A program made the translations under genes and the position numbers. Below, piece after piece: positions 43,143-51,946 of a stretch of DNA of 64,000 nt. Every line of letters begins with the position of its first letter. The stretch's first letter is position 1. The DNA comes from JAVBLW01 sp031553215 (GTDB lineage: Bacteria > Bacillota_I > Bacilli_A > Acholeplasmatales > Anaeroplasmataceae), in the NCBI GenBank assembly GCA_031553215.1, contig JAVBLW010000006.1:310001-374000 (forward strand), in the 5' to 3' direction. The notes beneath the pieces are model-generated. The model was not told where the DNA came from. It made no database searches and saw only the letters and a program-made list of their open reading frames with translations.

Positions 43143-43742
43143 ATGTCAAGATATACAGGACCAAGCTGGAAAGTTTCTCGTCGTTTAGGTTATTCAATCA
43201 GTGAAACTGGTAAAGAATTAGCTAAGAGAGATTATGCTCCAGGACAACACGGACAAAAACGTTCAAAATTAAGCGAATACGGAACTCAAATGCAAGAAAA
43301 ACAAAGAGTTAGATTCACTTATGGAGTTAGTGAAAAACAATTCCGCAAAACTTTCAACAATGCTGCAAAAATGAATGGTAAAACTGGTGAAAACTTCTTA
43401 AAATTATTAGAATGCCGTTTAGACAATGTAGTTTATCGTTTAGGATTTGCAAGCACTCGTGCTCAAGCTAGACAATTAGTTAACCACGGACATATTCTAT
43501 TAAATGGTAAAAAAGTTGATATCCCTTCTTACCAAGTATTACCAGGAACTACAATCAAATTAAGAGAAACTTCTAAAGATTTAGTTATTTGCAAAGCTGC
43601 ATTAGAATCTAAATTCGCTAGAGTTGAATATGTAACTTATGATGAAAATACTATGACTGGTACTTTCGTTAGAGTTCCTGAAAGAAATGAATTCTTACCA
43701 GAAATTAACGAACAATTAATCGTTGAGTTCTACAATAGATAA
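43143..43742 (+). CDS. rpsD: 30S ribosomal protein S4
   Basis: The protein has 199 residues. It starts SRYTGPSWKVSRRLGYSISE, has DYAPGQHGQ, and the S4 RNA-binding domain reads ECRLDNVVYRLGFASTRAQA. The N-terminal zinc cysteines are absent (C-minus form). S4 nucleates 30S assembly and represses its own leader. Confidence 0.97.
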   Translation: MSRYTGPSWKVSRRLGYSISETGKELAKRDYAPGQHGQKRSKLSEYGTQMQEKQRVRFTYGVSEKQFRKTFNNAAKMNGKTGENFLKLLECRLDNVVYRLGFASTRAQARQLVNHGHILLNGKKVDIPSYQVLPGTTIKLRETSKDLVICKAALESKFARVEYVTYDENTMTGTFVRVPERNEFLPEINEQLIVEFYNR

Positions 43743-43747
43743 TAATT

Positions 43748-43770
43748 AAGAGGCAAATGCCTCTTTTTTT
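43748..43770 (+). terminator. Terminator of rpsD
   Basis: AAGAGGCA-AA-TGCCTCTT stem followed by T-run. Confidence 0.85.
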
Positions 43771-43790
43771 ATAATTTATTCTTAAAAAGA

Positions 43791-43818
43791 AAAAATGCTT
43801 GGATACAAGCATTTTTTT
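43791..43818 (-). terminator. Terminator of the pectate lyase gene
   Basis: AAATGCTTG/CAAGCATTT stem with T-run on the minus strand. Confidence 0.85.
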
Positions 43819-43819
43819 A

Positions 43820-46216
43820 TTAACTTACTGAAATTGAATAAATATACGTTTCATTAGTTTTTTTAGCAATTGTATATGTACCCGCAGTTGTTATAGTTAT
43901 TGTATAAGTATCAGTATCAGTATCTACACCTGTAACTTGATAAGAATATGAATTTGTTCCAGTAATTTGTATTATGCTTCCAGCTGATTTTCCAGAAGCT
44001 TGAATAACTAGAGTTACTGGTCCAGTAGTTGTAAATTGAATTGAACCATTACTGTCTAATTTTAATCTTCCATTACTTACAGAACCCGCTATAATAAAGT
44101 AATTACTAGTAGCTCCATCAGTAGCAAAATTATGTGACTTTGAATTTGCAATTGCAATTTCATATGCTTCTTCTGCATCAGTTAATATCTTTAAAATATC
44201 AGCACTAATACTTAATTTTTGATTTTCTGATAACGCGTTATATTTTGATCTTACTTCTGCAATTAAACTTCCAGATTGGACAGTTACTATACCAATACTA
44301 TTAATTGCAGTTTTTACTTGTTCAATAGCATTTAATGATGTATACTCAGCTTCTGCCGCTACCAGTACATTATAATTTGTAACTTGTGATTTTTGACCTT
44401 GTGTCAATAAATCATACATTTCTCTTGCTTCTTCTATTGTGGTTAAAGATGCAAGGACTACTGGATTACTTATTTGATTTATTTTGTTAATAACATCAGT
44501 GACAGCATAATTTGAATATGCAGATTCTGCGGCTGTTAATACACTGTAGTTTGTAACCTGGCTTTTATAATCTGCTAATAAAGAATTATATGCAGCACGT
44601 GCAGTTCTAATACTTTGTCCTGAAGTGCTTGTAACACTTCCAATTTGATCGATATAACTAATTACTGCTTGAACGGCTAAACCATAGTATGTTGAAATAG
44701 CAGATGTTAAAACATCGTAATTTGTAACTAAAGCAAGTAATTCTTCAGTTAAAGATGAGCATACAGCAATTGCAGCTTGAATTGCATTATAACAAGCCGT
44801 AGTATAAGCAATTGTACCAATTTCATTTATCTTAGCAATAGCATCATCTACTACTTTCATTTTTAAGTTTCCTTCTTTGATATTATATACACCAACACCA
44901 GCATTACCTAATACAATGTCTTTCAAATATGTTGTTGAATTAACTGTATATTGATATGTTGGAGTATAATCAGTTGTTGAAGCCATATTAACTCCACCCC
45001 ATGCAACTTCATCAGAATCAACTTTTGATGTAAAACAATTTTCATAAATTATACCTTTAAGATTCCATGATCCAATATCTTTACTATCAATAGAGCAAAC
45101 TGGTTGTTTTGCATTCTCAAATATTGTATTTTCTACAAATACTTTATTTCCAAAACGGCTGTTTATACCAGTACCCATTATATTGTAGTAATAATTATTA
45201 TAAATATGTGTTGTTCCAGCTCTTAATAGAGGAACTCTTGAGTTTACATTTGCATAAATGTTATGGTGAAATGTAATATGTCTATTATATGTATCTTTAT
45301 CAGAGTATCCAGCAAGACCTGTCTTATAACCATCATGGAAATAATTCCATGAAATAGTTATATTGTCTGATTCTTTCTTTATATCTAACATTGCATCATA
45401 TTTATCCTTAACAGATGCACTTTCATTTAATATTGTTTGGCCAGCTGATGTTGTCCATTCAAGTTGACTATAAAATTCACAATGATCAACCCATACTTGC
45501 TTTGAATCAATAATTCCGATTCCATCACCTTCAGCCGCTGAAGCTAAAACATGATGTATCTCTAAATTTTGAACAATAAAATTATTACATCTTTCTATCC
45601 TAATTCCGATTCCATTTAGTGAAGCGTTGCTCCCTAAACCAATTATTGAAACATTACTAACTTCTTTAAATAAAAATTCTTGTGCCGATGCACCAGCAAT
45701 ATTCATTTCACCCTCAATATATATAATCATTGGTGTTGTTGATTTTTGTGCTGGTAATATATTAATAAACTCATTTGCAGTTTTAACAACATGGATATTA
45801 GCTGCTGTTGCACCTTCTCCACCTGTTGTCCCAACTCCATATCCTTCTAATTCAAAACTAATATCATTTGATGTTGCACCAGATTTAACTGGGCTTTGTC
45901 CAGAAACTCCAGTACCAAACACATATGGAATTTTTCCTAATTCTATTTTTCCACCAATCAATGTTGGAGGTATTACAGTCCCACCTGTATCATCCTCATC
46001 AGTGTCATCTCCACCTGTATCATCCCCACCAGTGTCATCTCCACCAGTGTCATCTCCACCTGTATCATCCCCACCTGTATCATCCCCACCTGGTGTTTCA
46101 GTATCTCCAGTTATATCATCTTTGTTTGGATTGTCATTCCCGCCACATCCAACTAACCCTAAACCTATAAACATTGCTAATATAAGCAAAATAAAGTTTT
46201 TTGTTCTTTTCATCAT
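43820..46216 (-). CDS. Secreted pectate lyase-like (PL1) lipoprotein with acidic repeat linker and helical repeats
   Basis: The protein has 798 residues. A lipoprotein signal ends in GLVGCGG. Residues 34-80 form a (GGDDT)n linker. A right-handed beta-helix pectate lyase domain spans about 85-440, with VWVDHCEFYS, WNYFHDGYKTGL, HHNIYANVNSRVPLLRAG and INSRFGNKVFVEN, the PL1 landmarks including the Ca-site and catalytic-Arg regions. About four helical repeats follow (about 445-690: AEAEY/INSIG/LSENQKLSI types). A C-terminal beta domain (about 695-798) is probably carbohydrate-binding. It would cut plant pectin at the cell surface. It stands alone. Confidence 0.88.
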   Translation of the reverse strand: MMKRTKNFILLILAMFIGLGLVGCGGNDNPNKDDITGDTETPGGDDTGGDDTGGDDTGGDDTGGDDTGGDDTDEDDTGGTVIPPTLIGGKIELGKIPYVFGTGVSGQSPVKSGATSNDISFELEGYGVGTTGGEGATAANIHVVKTANEFINILPAQKSTTPMIIYIEGEMNIAGASAQEFLFKEVSNVSIIGLGSNASLNGIGIRIERCNNFIVQNLEIHHVLASAAEGDGIGIIDSKQVWVDHCEFYSQLEWTTSAGQTILNESASVKDKYDAMLDIKKESDNITISWNYFHDGYKTGLAGYSDKDTYNRHITFHHNIYANVNSRVPLLRAGTTHIYNNYYYNIMGTGINSRFGNKVFVENTIFENAKQPVCSIDSKDIGSWNLKGIIYENCFTSKVDSDEVAWGGVNMASTTDYTPTYQYTVNSTTYLKDIVLGNAGVGVYNIKEGNLKMKVVDDAIAKINEIGTIAYTTACYNAIQAAIAVCSSLTEELLALVTNYDVLTSAISTYYGLAVQAVISYIDQIGSVTSTSGQSIRTARAAYNSLLADYKSQVTNYSVLTAAESAYSNYAVTDVINKINQISNPVVLASLTTIEEAREMYDLLTQGQKSQVTNYNVLVAAEAEYTSLNAIEQVKTAINSIGIVTVQSGSLIAEVRSKYNALSENQKLSISADILKILTDAEEAYEIAIANSKSHNFATDGATSNYFIIAGSVSNGRLKLDSNGSIQFTTTGPVTLVIQASGKSAGSIIQITGTNSYSYQVTGVDTDTDTYTITITTAGTYTIAKKTNETYIYSISVS
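45975..46098 (-). repeat. 15-bp tandem repeat encoding the GGDDT linker of the pectate lyase
   Basis: About six to eight imperfect copies of a 15-bp unit (plus strand CCACCTGTATCATCC and CCACCAGTGTCATCT variants) encode Gly-Gly-Asp-Asp-Thr. Copy number is likely to vary by slippage. Confidence 0.85.
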
Positions 46217-46283
46217 ATTACCACTCTCTATCTTTTGACTTTATCAGTATATCATATTTTTTTTATAATGAAAAGGCTTTCAC

Positions 46284-47030
46284 TTATCTTTTTTCTTTGG
46301 TTATTTTCTTTAATAATAATTCTAATATAATTACAACTATTACAAGCAATAAGGACCAGGCAAAAACCTCATTATACATGACATTATTTTTTGCTGTTAC
46401 TAATTTTTTACCTATTGAATTATTAGTTTGACAAATAAATTCAGCCATAATTAATACCTTGAAACATAAACCAATAGCTTGAATAAGCGCTGTTTTTATA
46501 AAAACACCTACTTGTGGAAGTATAACTCTTCTAACAATCATGAAATTCATATTGCTATCTAACTTCCACACTTCCATTAAATCCTTATCAATATCTTTTA
46601 CACCCTCTAATATTGCTTGATATATTATTGGAATAATCATTAAACAACTTATAATAACGGGTGAATTACTAATACCAAAAACAACCATTATGAAAACTAT
46701 TACTGATGCTAAAGGAAGTGTTCTAAGTCCTACCATTATTGGATGTAAGAATTCTTCTATTGTTTTAAATATTCCTGATATCACCCCTAAAAATGTCCCT
46801 ATTAGCATTGATATCAATATTGATATTATAAATCTATAGAATGTACAAAATAATATTGTATAATTTTTTTCTTTAGAAAATAAAGCAAAAAATGTCTTTA
46901 GTGTCTTATTTGGTCCAGGAAAAACTAACGTATTATTAAAATATTTTGAATATAAAAACCATGCTAAATAAATGAATAAAAATGATAATATATAGAATTT
47001 ATATTTATTAATATGCGTAAAAACCTTCAT
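46284..47030 (-). CDS. ABC transporter permease, SsuC/TauC (NitT/TauT) type
   Basis: The protein has about 248 residues and six membrane spans. The ISGIFKTIEEFLHPIMVGLR then TLPLASVIVFIMVVFGIS segment and the EGVKDIDKDLMEVWKLD...ILPQVG EAA loop match permeases of sulfonate, nitrate and thiamine-precursor importers. The ATG at 47030 lies within the end of the binding-protein gene (23-bp overlap) and follows GGAGG. No ATPase gene is next to it. Confidence 0.88.
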   Translation of the reverse strand: MKVFTHINKYKFYILSFLFIYLAWFLYSKYFNNTLVFPGPNKTLKTFFALFSKEKNYTILFCTFYRFIISILISMLIGTFLGVISGIFKTIEEFLHPIMVGLRTLPLASVIVFIMVVFGISNSPVIISCLMIIPIIYQAILEGVKDIDKDLMEVWKLDSNMNFMIVRRVILPQVGVFIKTALIQAIGLCFKVLIMAEFICQTNNSIGKKLVTAKNNVMYNEVFAWSLLLVIVVIILELLLKKITKEKR

Positions 47031-47946
47031 CTGGTAGCTTTCCTCCAATATATGATAAATCATTTTGATAACATGCAATTATTGCCGACTTTGAATTCTT
47101 TGCGGTTTTAAAATTAATATTACAATTAGCAATCGCATTTGATAAAATAGCCGGTTTCGGTAATCCGTATTCAAGTTCTTCAGCATATTCTGATGTTGTT
47201 AAACTTTCCTCATTTGCAAACGTACATGATTCTTCTAATAAATTCAAATATTTTTCAATAAAAGGAAGATTTTTTTCAAAAAATTTTTTCTTTATAAAAA
47301 CTCCAGCTTGTGGATATCCAATAGAACCTGACATATTTTTATATTCTTCAAGAATATCAATTGTTTGAACTGTCTTTCCATTTTTTGCAATAGATGTCTT
47401 AGCAGCTGTAAGTGATGGTTCTGCCATCAAAACAATACTATCATTTTCTATAATAAGTTTTTCCATTGTACTACTAGCATCATCCAAATATGTAATTGAT
47501 TTATAATTAACGCCCTTTGCCATTAAAACTTTGTTTACAATCATGCTTTGCACTTGTCCTTCACCAAACAAATACAAGTCCTTATTATCCAAAGTATCAA
47601 AATTAAAATCACCCGTTCTTGCACTTGCAATATATACATTTCCCCAAGTAACATTTGCTACATATACATATTTTTGGTTATTATTGTACATTCTGATACC
47701 CATATCACTAGGTGCATATATAATATCATATTCTTCAGAAGCAAATGCGGATACTAATACACTAGCTCCTACATTTTCTACTGAGATTTTTTTATTTCCT
47801 ATTTCTTTATAATCGTGTTGAAGCATAGCTTGTGCTAACGCAGGAGATCCATTTGGAACGATTATTTTAACCATTTCCTTTTCATTACATGATGTTAAAC
47901 CAATTATTGAAATAATAAATAATAATGTTAAATAAATTTTTTTCAT
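47008..47946 (-). CDS. ABC transporter substrate-binding lipoprotein, SsuA/TauA/ThiY-like
   Basis: The protein has 312 residues. A signal peptide ends in the lipobox GLTSC. The mature part has IIVPNGSPALAQAMLQ, YDIIYAPSDMGIRMY, GEGQVQSMIVNKVLMAKGVN and IGYPQAGVFIKKKFFEKN, typical of NMT1/SsuA-type type II binding proteins. The ligand could be a sulfonate, a pyrimidine or another small anion; no TPP riboswitch is seen upstream. It is coupled to the permease by overlap. Confidence 0.82.
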   Translation of the reverse strand: MKKIYLTLLFIISIIGLTSCNEKEMVKIIVPNGSPALAQAMLQHDYKEIGNKKISVENVGASVLVSAFASEEYDIIYAPSDMGIRMYNNNQKYVYVANVTWGNVYIASARTGDFNFDTLDNKDLYLFGEGQVQSMIVNKVLMAKGVNYKSITYLDDASSTMEKLIIENDSIVLMAEPSLTAAKTSIAKNGKTVQTIDILEEYKNMSGSIGYPQAGVFIKKKFFEKNLPFIEKYLNLLEESCTFANEESLTTSEYAEELEYGLPKPAILSNAIANCNINFKTAKNSKSAIIACYQNDLSYIGGKLPDEGFYAY

Positions 47947-48033
47947 ATATACTCTCCTTTTTATACTATTTTAGCACTTATATTAAAATCTTAATGTAAT
48001 ATATATTACACTTTATAAAATAAATTTCTATGT

Positions 48034-48039
48034 TATAAT
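48034..48039 (+). promoter_or_regulatory. Extended -10 of the second TrmH gene
   Basis: TGTTATAAT, 17 bp before the start codon; no clear -35. Confidence 0.45.
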
Positions 48040-48055
48040 TATATTGGTGATATTT

Positions 48056-48850
48056 ATGACATATACTGCTATCGGGAAGAACCACCCAATATTTAAAGAC
48101 CTACGAAATAATATAAAACGTCCAAAAGAGGGACAAATTTTTGCAGAAGACCTAAATACTTTGGAAATAGCTATAAAATTGAATTTAAGAATAAAACAAT
48201 TCTTTTATTGTGATGATATTCAATATCATGATGAAACTAAAGAAATTATTAATAAAGCCTTTAATATATCTGATGAAATTTATACAATTTCAAATTCTAA
48301 CTTTTCATTATTAGCTCAAAAAGAAAATTCAATCGGTTTTATTTTCCAAATAACTCTACCAAATTATACTATAGAAGAATTCAAAAATAAGAATTTTTTA
48401 CTAATTGCTAATTCTCTTGAAATACCAGGAAATCTAGGTACCATTTATAGGACTTTAGATAGCGTAAATTGCGATGGTATCATTCTAGTTGATCCAATTA
48501 CCAAATCAAACAATCCTAAGCTTACACAGGCTTCTAGAGGCTCAAATATAATTATTCCAAACATTGAAATGTCTTATACTGAAGCCCAACGATTCCTTGT
48601 AGAAAACAATTTTTCAATTTATCTAGGAGAACCTAATTTGGGTCTTGACTATCAGTCATACAACTATAGTGGGAAAATAGCTTTAGTTATTGGAAATGAG
48701 CGCTTTGGAATAAATCCAAATTGGTATAATAATCCTCACTATAAAGTATATATTCCGATGGAAGGCAATAATAATAGTTTAAACGTTGGGGTAGCCGCAT
48801 CCATATTAATTTATGAAGCTTATATGAAAAGACGAAAAAAAATAACATAA
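48056..48850 (+). CDS. TrmH (SpoU)-family RNA methyltransferase
   Basis: The protein has 264 residues. The knot motifs are NSLEIPGNLGTIYRTLD, LVIGNERFGINPNWYNN and SLNVGVAASILIYEAY. An N-terminal half of about 95 residues binds substrate. The ATG at 48056 follows GGTGA. The rRNA or tRNA target is unknown. It is not close to the other family member at 39922-40626. Confidence 0.88.
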   Translation: MTYTAIGKNHPIFKDLRNNIKRPKEGQIFAEDLNTLEIAIKLNLRIKQFFYCDDIQYHDETKEIINKAFNISDEIYTISNSNFSLLAQKENSIGFIFQITLPNYTIEEFKNKNFLLIANSLEIPGNLGTIYRTLDSVNCDGIILVDPITKSNNPKLTQASRGSNIIIPNIEMSYTEAQRFLVENNFSIYLGEPNLGLDYQSYNYSGKIALVIGNERFGINPNWYNNPHYKVYIPMEGNNNSLNVGVAASILIYEAYMKRRKKIT

Positions 48851-48882
48851 TTAAAAAGAGGATAAAAAAATCCTCTTTTTAA
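48851..48882. terminator. Bidirectional terminator between convergent genes
   Basis: TTAAAAAGAGGAT / ATCCTCTTTTTAA perfect stem with a 6-base loop. Confidence 0.9.
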
Positions 48883-50315
48883 TTATATTCGCTTACATCA
48901 AAATCATAAACATTTCTAATAACGAATAACCCAGGATATCCTCTTAAATTAATTCTTATTGTTGCAATATTTTCTTTTCTTCTAATACAGCCTGCAATTT
49001 TATTAACTTCTAAAATAGATTTAGTATGACATATTATTTCTTTACGAAAAATGCCGCCAAAAGTAATTTTAGAAAATTTATCATTTACCGCAATTGTTGT
49101 ATGACGGTATGAAAGATAAACTAATACATTAAAGAATAAATAAAATGGCAAAATACAAAGTGTATATAGACCTAAAAAATGAATAGATAACATAATTAAT
49201 GGAGAAATTGCTATCAAAGCAATAATATTAGGTAATAACAAATAATGTTTTAATGATTTTTTAACTGGTTTCTTAATATTAAATTCAATATCCTCTACCT
49301 TATATTCAGGAAGCATTTCATCTATTACCTTATTAATAGCATCAACATTACCAACTGGTATTGCACATGCTAAAACTTGTACATTCCCATTCTGGTTATT
49401 TTCTGACATCGTTAATCCAACTACTGCAATTTTTAATGATCCCAATTTTAGCCTTTTTTGTAAAATACTTTGCGTTAATTCAATTCCATGTGTTTTCGCA
49501 ATTGGAATCAAATGACTCTTCAAATTAATTAATCCATAACTAATTTTAATATTATCATTCTTTCTTTCAATGGAAAAATTTCCATATACAATTATATATA
49601 TTAGAAATATAAAAAGTCCTGCTATTAAATAGAAAGCGATAAATACTATCGGAATAACATAATAATGCTTATAAAAAGATGCTGGAATAATAGAAAAAAT
49701 AGTAAGAAATAAAGTTGAACATATTAAGCCTTCTGTAAGAAAACATTGCTTAAAAATAGTCGAAGCCTTTATAATCTTCTTTTTCTCTTTAGTTTCTATC
49801 ACATTACCATCAATATTATCAAAATCAATAAGCTCGTCATTTTTTACTTTATTAGTAATTTCTTCAATTTTATTTGCTAAAATAATTGCATCTTCTTTAT
49901 TTAATGTAATAACAATCTCTTCTTTAGAGAATGTTGTTGCATTTCCACTTCCCAATTTAATTTTTGATATTCCAAATATACGATCTACTAAACTTCTTTT
50001 TATATTAACAATATTAATTTTTTCATATGGGAGAATCACTTGTTTTTTTATAAAAAAAGTCATTTCATAATTTATCGCTGTTTCAGAAAAATAATAATAT
50101 TCACTACGATATATTAGGTAATTAATTAGAATACTAATTATAGATATAACTACCCATAAAGAATATAGTAATATTGCAGTAGTCGTCCTACTAAAATCCA
50201 TCTCAACTTCCTCTTCCGGAAGGAAAAAGACAATCGTTACAAATACTAGAATTACCAACATATAAGCAATTACATTAGAAAATACCTTCCTAAAAGTCAT
50301 GTGATTCTTATTCAT
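48879..50315 (-). CDS. Bacterial PH-domain membrane protein (YdbT-like)
   Basis: The protein has 478 residues. Paired membrane spans near 15-65, 200-245 and 358-395 alternate with bPH_2 (DUF304) domains. These show SETAINYEMTFFIKKQVILP, ISYGLINLKSHLIPIAKTHG and FGGIFRKEIICHTKSILEV. The three-domain layout matches YdbT of Bacillus, which pairs with YdbS and affects resistance to amylolysin-type peptides. Its start overlaps the YdbS-like gene by 8 bp. Confidence 0.82.
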   Translation of the reverse strand: MNKNHMTFRKVFSNVIAYMLVILVFVTIVFFLPEEEVEMDFSRTTTAILLYSLWVVISIISILINYLIYRSEYYYFSETAINYEMTFFIKKQVILPYEKINIVNIKRSLVDRIFGISKIKLGSGNATTFSKEEIVITLNKEDAIILANKIEEITNKVKNDELIDFDNIDGNVIETKEKKKIIKASTIFKQCFLTEGLICSTLFLTIFSIIPASFYKHYYVIPIVFIAFYLIAGLFIFLIYIIVYGNFSIERKNDNIKISYGLINLKSHLIPIAKTHGIELTQSILQKRLKLGSLKIAVVGLTMSENNQNGNVQVLACAIPVGNVDAINKVIDEMLPEYKVEDIEFNIKKPVKKSLKHYLLLPNIIALIAISPLIMLSIHFLGLYTLCILPFYLFFNVLVYLSYRHTTIAVNDKFSKITFGGIFRKEIICHTKSILEVNKIAGCIRRKENIATIRINLRGYPGLFVIRNVYDFDVSEYN

Positions 50316-50826
50316 TATCGTATTCCGCCTTCAAATTAGAAACTAATTTTTTCAAATCTTCAATCAATATATCCGCTTCATCCATTTGAATATTTGTTAT
50401 TCTTGCTGAACTTCCTGCTGTGAATATTATAATTGTAGACATTTTAAACATACGATCAGTTATCCCTCTAAATACTTCAATATGTTGCATTCTAACAAAC
50501 GGTACATATTCAGTCTTCTTAAAAACAACTCCTCGTTTTATTTCAATCATTTTATCAGTGATTTTATATTTATAGTTAGAATATTGAATTCTAGGAAATA
50601 TATATGCATAAATAAGGGTAATAACCAGCGTAGCATAAACATAAAAATACACTACTATATCGATTATTACTGTACTTATTTTTCCTATTTCATTAACCAT
50701 ATCATCATAATAATTAATCAATAATCCTGTGGCTAATAAAGCTGTTATTAATGTAATTATTACTAGAATACTTCGTAATATTATCCACTCTAAAATTGAT
50801 TTTTTGCTAATATTCTTATATTCCAT
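50308..50826 (-). CDS. Bacterial PH-domain membrane protein (YdbS-like)
   Basis: The protein has 172 residues. Two membrane spans (about 14-38 and 50-76) are followed by a bPH_2 domain: IEIKRGVVFKKTEYVPFVRM then QHIEVFRGITDRMFKMSTII. It forms an overlapping pair with the YdbT-like gene, as in Bacillus ydbST. Confidence 0.87.
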   Translation of the reverse strand: MEYKNISKKSILEWIILRSILVIITLITALLATGLLINYYDDMVNEIGKISTVIIDIVVYFYVYATLVITLIYAYIFPRIQYSNYKYKITDKMIEIKRGVVFKKTEYVPFVRMQHIEVFRGITDRMFKMSTIIIFTAGSSARITNIQMDEADILIEDLKKLVSNLKAEYDNE

Positions 50827-50848
50827 TTTATTCCTCCGATAGACAAAA

Positions 50849-50903
50849 AACTTCTAAGTATGACAATTGAATTTTCAATTATAACAATATCTACTTAGAA
50901 GTT
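50849..50903 (-). terminator. Long inverted repeat after tpiA (terminator) with an internal -10 box
   Basis: 12-bp arms AACTTCTAAGTA/TACTTAGAAGTT followed by T6 on the minus strand. The 31-base loop carries TGTTATAAT, a possible -10 for the ydbST-like pair. Confidence 0.7.
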
Positions 50904-50912
50904 CTTCTTATT

Positions 50913-51665
50913 TTATTCACACAAATTTGCCATTTCAATAAATTTTGCAGCATCTAGGCTAGCTCCACCTACTAAAACACCATCTATATTTGGTTCCTTT
51001 ATTAATTCTTGTATGTTTTGTGGATTAACAGAACCGCCATACAATATTCTTATATTTTCACTTATTTCTTCATTATATAATTCAGAGATATATGTGCGGA
51101 TTAAACCACATTTATCATTTGCTACTTTAGCGGAAGCTGTTTTACCAGTTCCAACCGCCCATATTGGTTCATATGCTAATATTACATCAGACATATCTTC
51201 AACTTTAACATCTTTTAAAGCTTCGCAAACTTGTCTCTTTAAAATTATATCTGTATCATGATGTAAAAACTGTTCTTCAGTTTCACCAAAACAAATCATT
51301 GGAATAATGTTATTATTTACAGCCGTTAAAACTTTCTTATTAACATCAACATCAGTTTCTCCGTTATATCTACGTCGTTCATTATGACCAACTAGTACAT
51401 ATTTAACGTTAATACTTTTCAACATCGTTGCTGATATCTCTCCAGTGTACGCACCATGATTTTCATAATGCATGTTTTGAGCACCAATTCTTAAATTTTC
51501 GCCTTGTCTTTTTACCAAAGATACAAGAACGATTGCTGGTGGAAAGATGATAGTTTCTACCTTGTTTTTATCAGGCAATAATTGATTAACTGCATATATA
51601 AACTCAAGTGCTTCATCGTATGTTTTAAACATTTTCCAATTTCCAGCCATAATAGGCTTTCTCAT
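50913..51665 (-). CDS. tpiA: Triose-phosphate isomerase
   Basis: The protein has 250 residues: AGNWKMFKT (catalytic Lys11), His94 in VGHNERR, AYEPIWAVGTG (catalytic Glu) and YGGSVNP. The normally invariant GHSERR reads GHNERR, with Asn95 at the Ser next to the catalytic His. It interconverts DHAP and glyceraldehyde 3-phosphate. It is last in pgk-Xre-HPr-tpiA. Confidence 0.96.
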   Translation of the reverse strand: MRKPIMAGNWKMFKTYDEALEFIYAVNQLLPDKNKVETIIFPPAIVLVSLVKRQGENLRIGAQNMHYENHGAYTGEISATMLKSINVKYVLVGHNERRRYNGETDVDVNKKVLTAVNNNIIPMICFGETEEQFLHHDTDIILKRQVCEALKDVKVEDMSDVILAYEPIWAVGTGKTASAKVANDKCGLIRTYISELYNEEISENIRILYGGSVNPQNIQELIKEPNIDGVLVGGASLDAAKFIEMANLCE

Positions 51666-51684
51666 AGCACTTCCACCTTTATAA

Positions 51685-51933
51685 TTAGTTTTCTAAAATT
51701 TGGGCAATATCATTAATTGCTTGTTCAGCTTGATCTCCTGTAGCTACTACTGATACATTTTCACCTGATGGAATTGCTAACGACATTAATCCTAAAATAG
51801 ATTTAACATCCACAACTTTATCATGATAATGTAGATTAATATCTACGGCATACTTAGAAGCCGCTTGAACAACCTTTGCAGCTAAACTAGCATGTAATCC
51901 CACTGTACTTTTTACAACAATTTTCTTTTCCAT
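51685..51933 (-). CDS. HPr-like phosphocarrier protein with altered active site
   Basis: The protein has 82 residues with an HPr fold. The phospho-His is His14 in TVGLHASLAAK; the usual HARPA reads HASLA, so both the Arg and the Pro after the His are replaced. The regulatory serine is kept (Ser45 in DVKSILGLMSLAIPSG). PTS phosphotransfer may be weak, while HPr kinase/CcpA signalling could remain, somewhat like Crh. It sits in a glycolytic operon, 12 bp after the cupin regulator, not next to ptsI. Confidence 0.85.
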   Translation of the reverse strand: MEKKIVVKSTVGLHASLAAKVVQAASKYAVDINLHYHDKVVDVKSILGLMSLAIPSGENVSVVATGDQAEQAINDIAQILEN

Positions 51934-51946
51934 TCTCTTTTTCCTC

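Noticed and set aside
45627..46238. Long plus-strand frame rich in Ser-Pro-Pro-Val repeats
   Set aside because: It is the antisense shadow of the GGDDT repeat of the pectate lyase; no ribosome site or domain.
47947..48055. TPP riboswitch before the SsuA/ThiY-like gene
   Set aside because: The region is short and contains none of the conserved TPP core elements.
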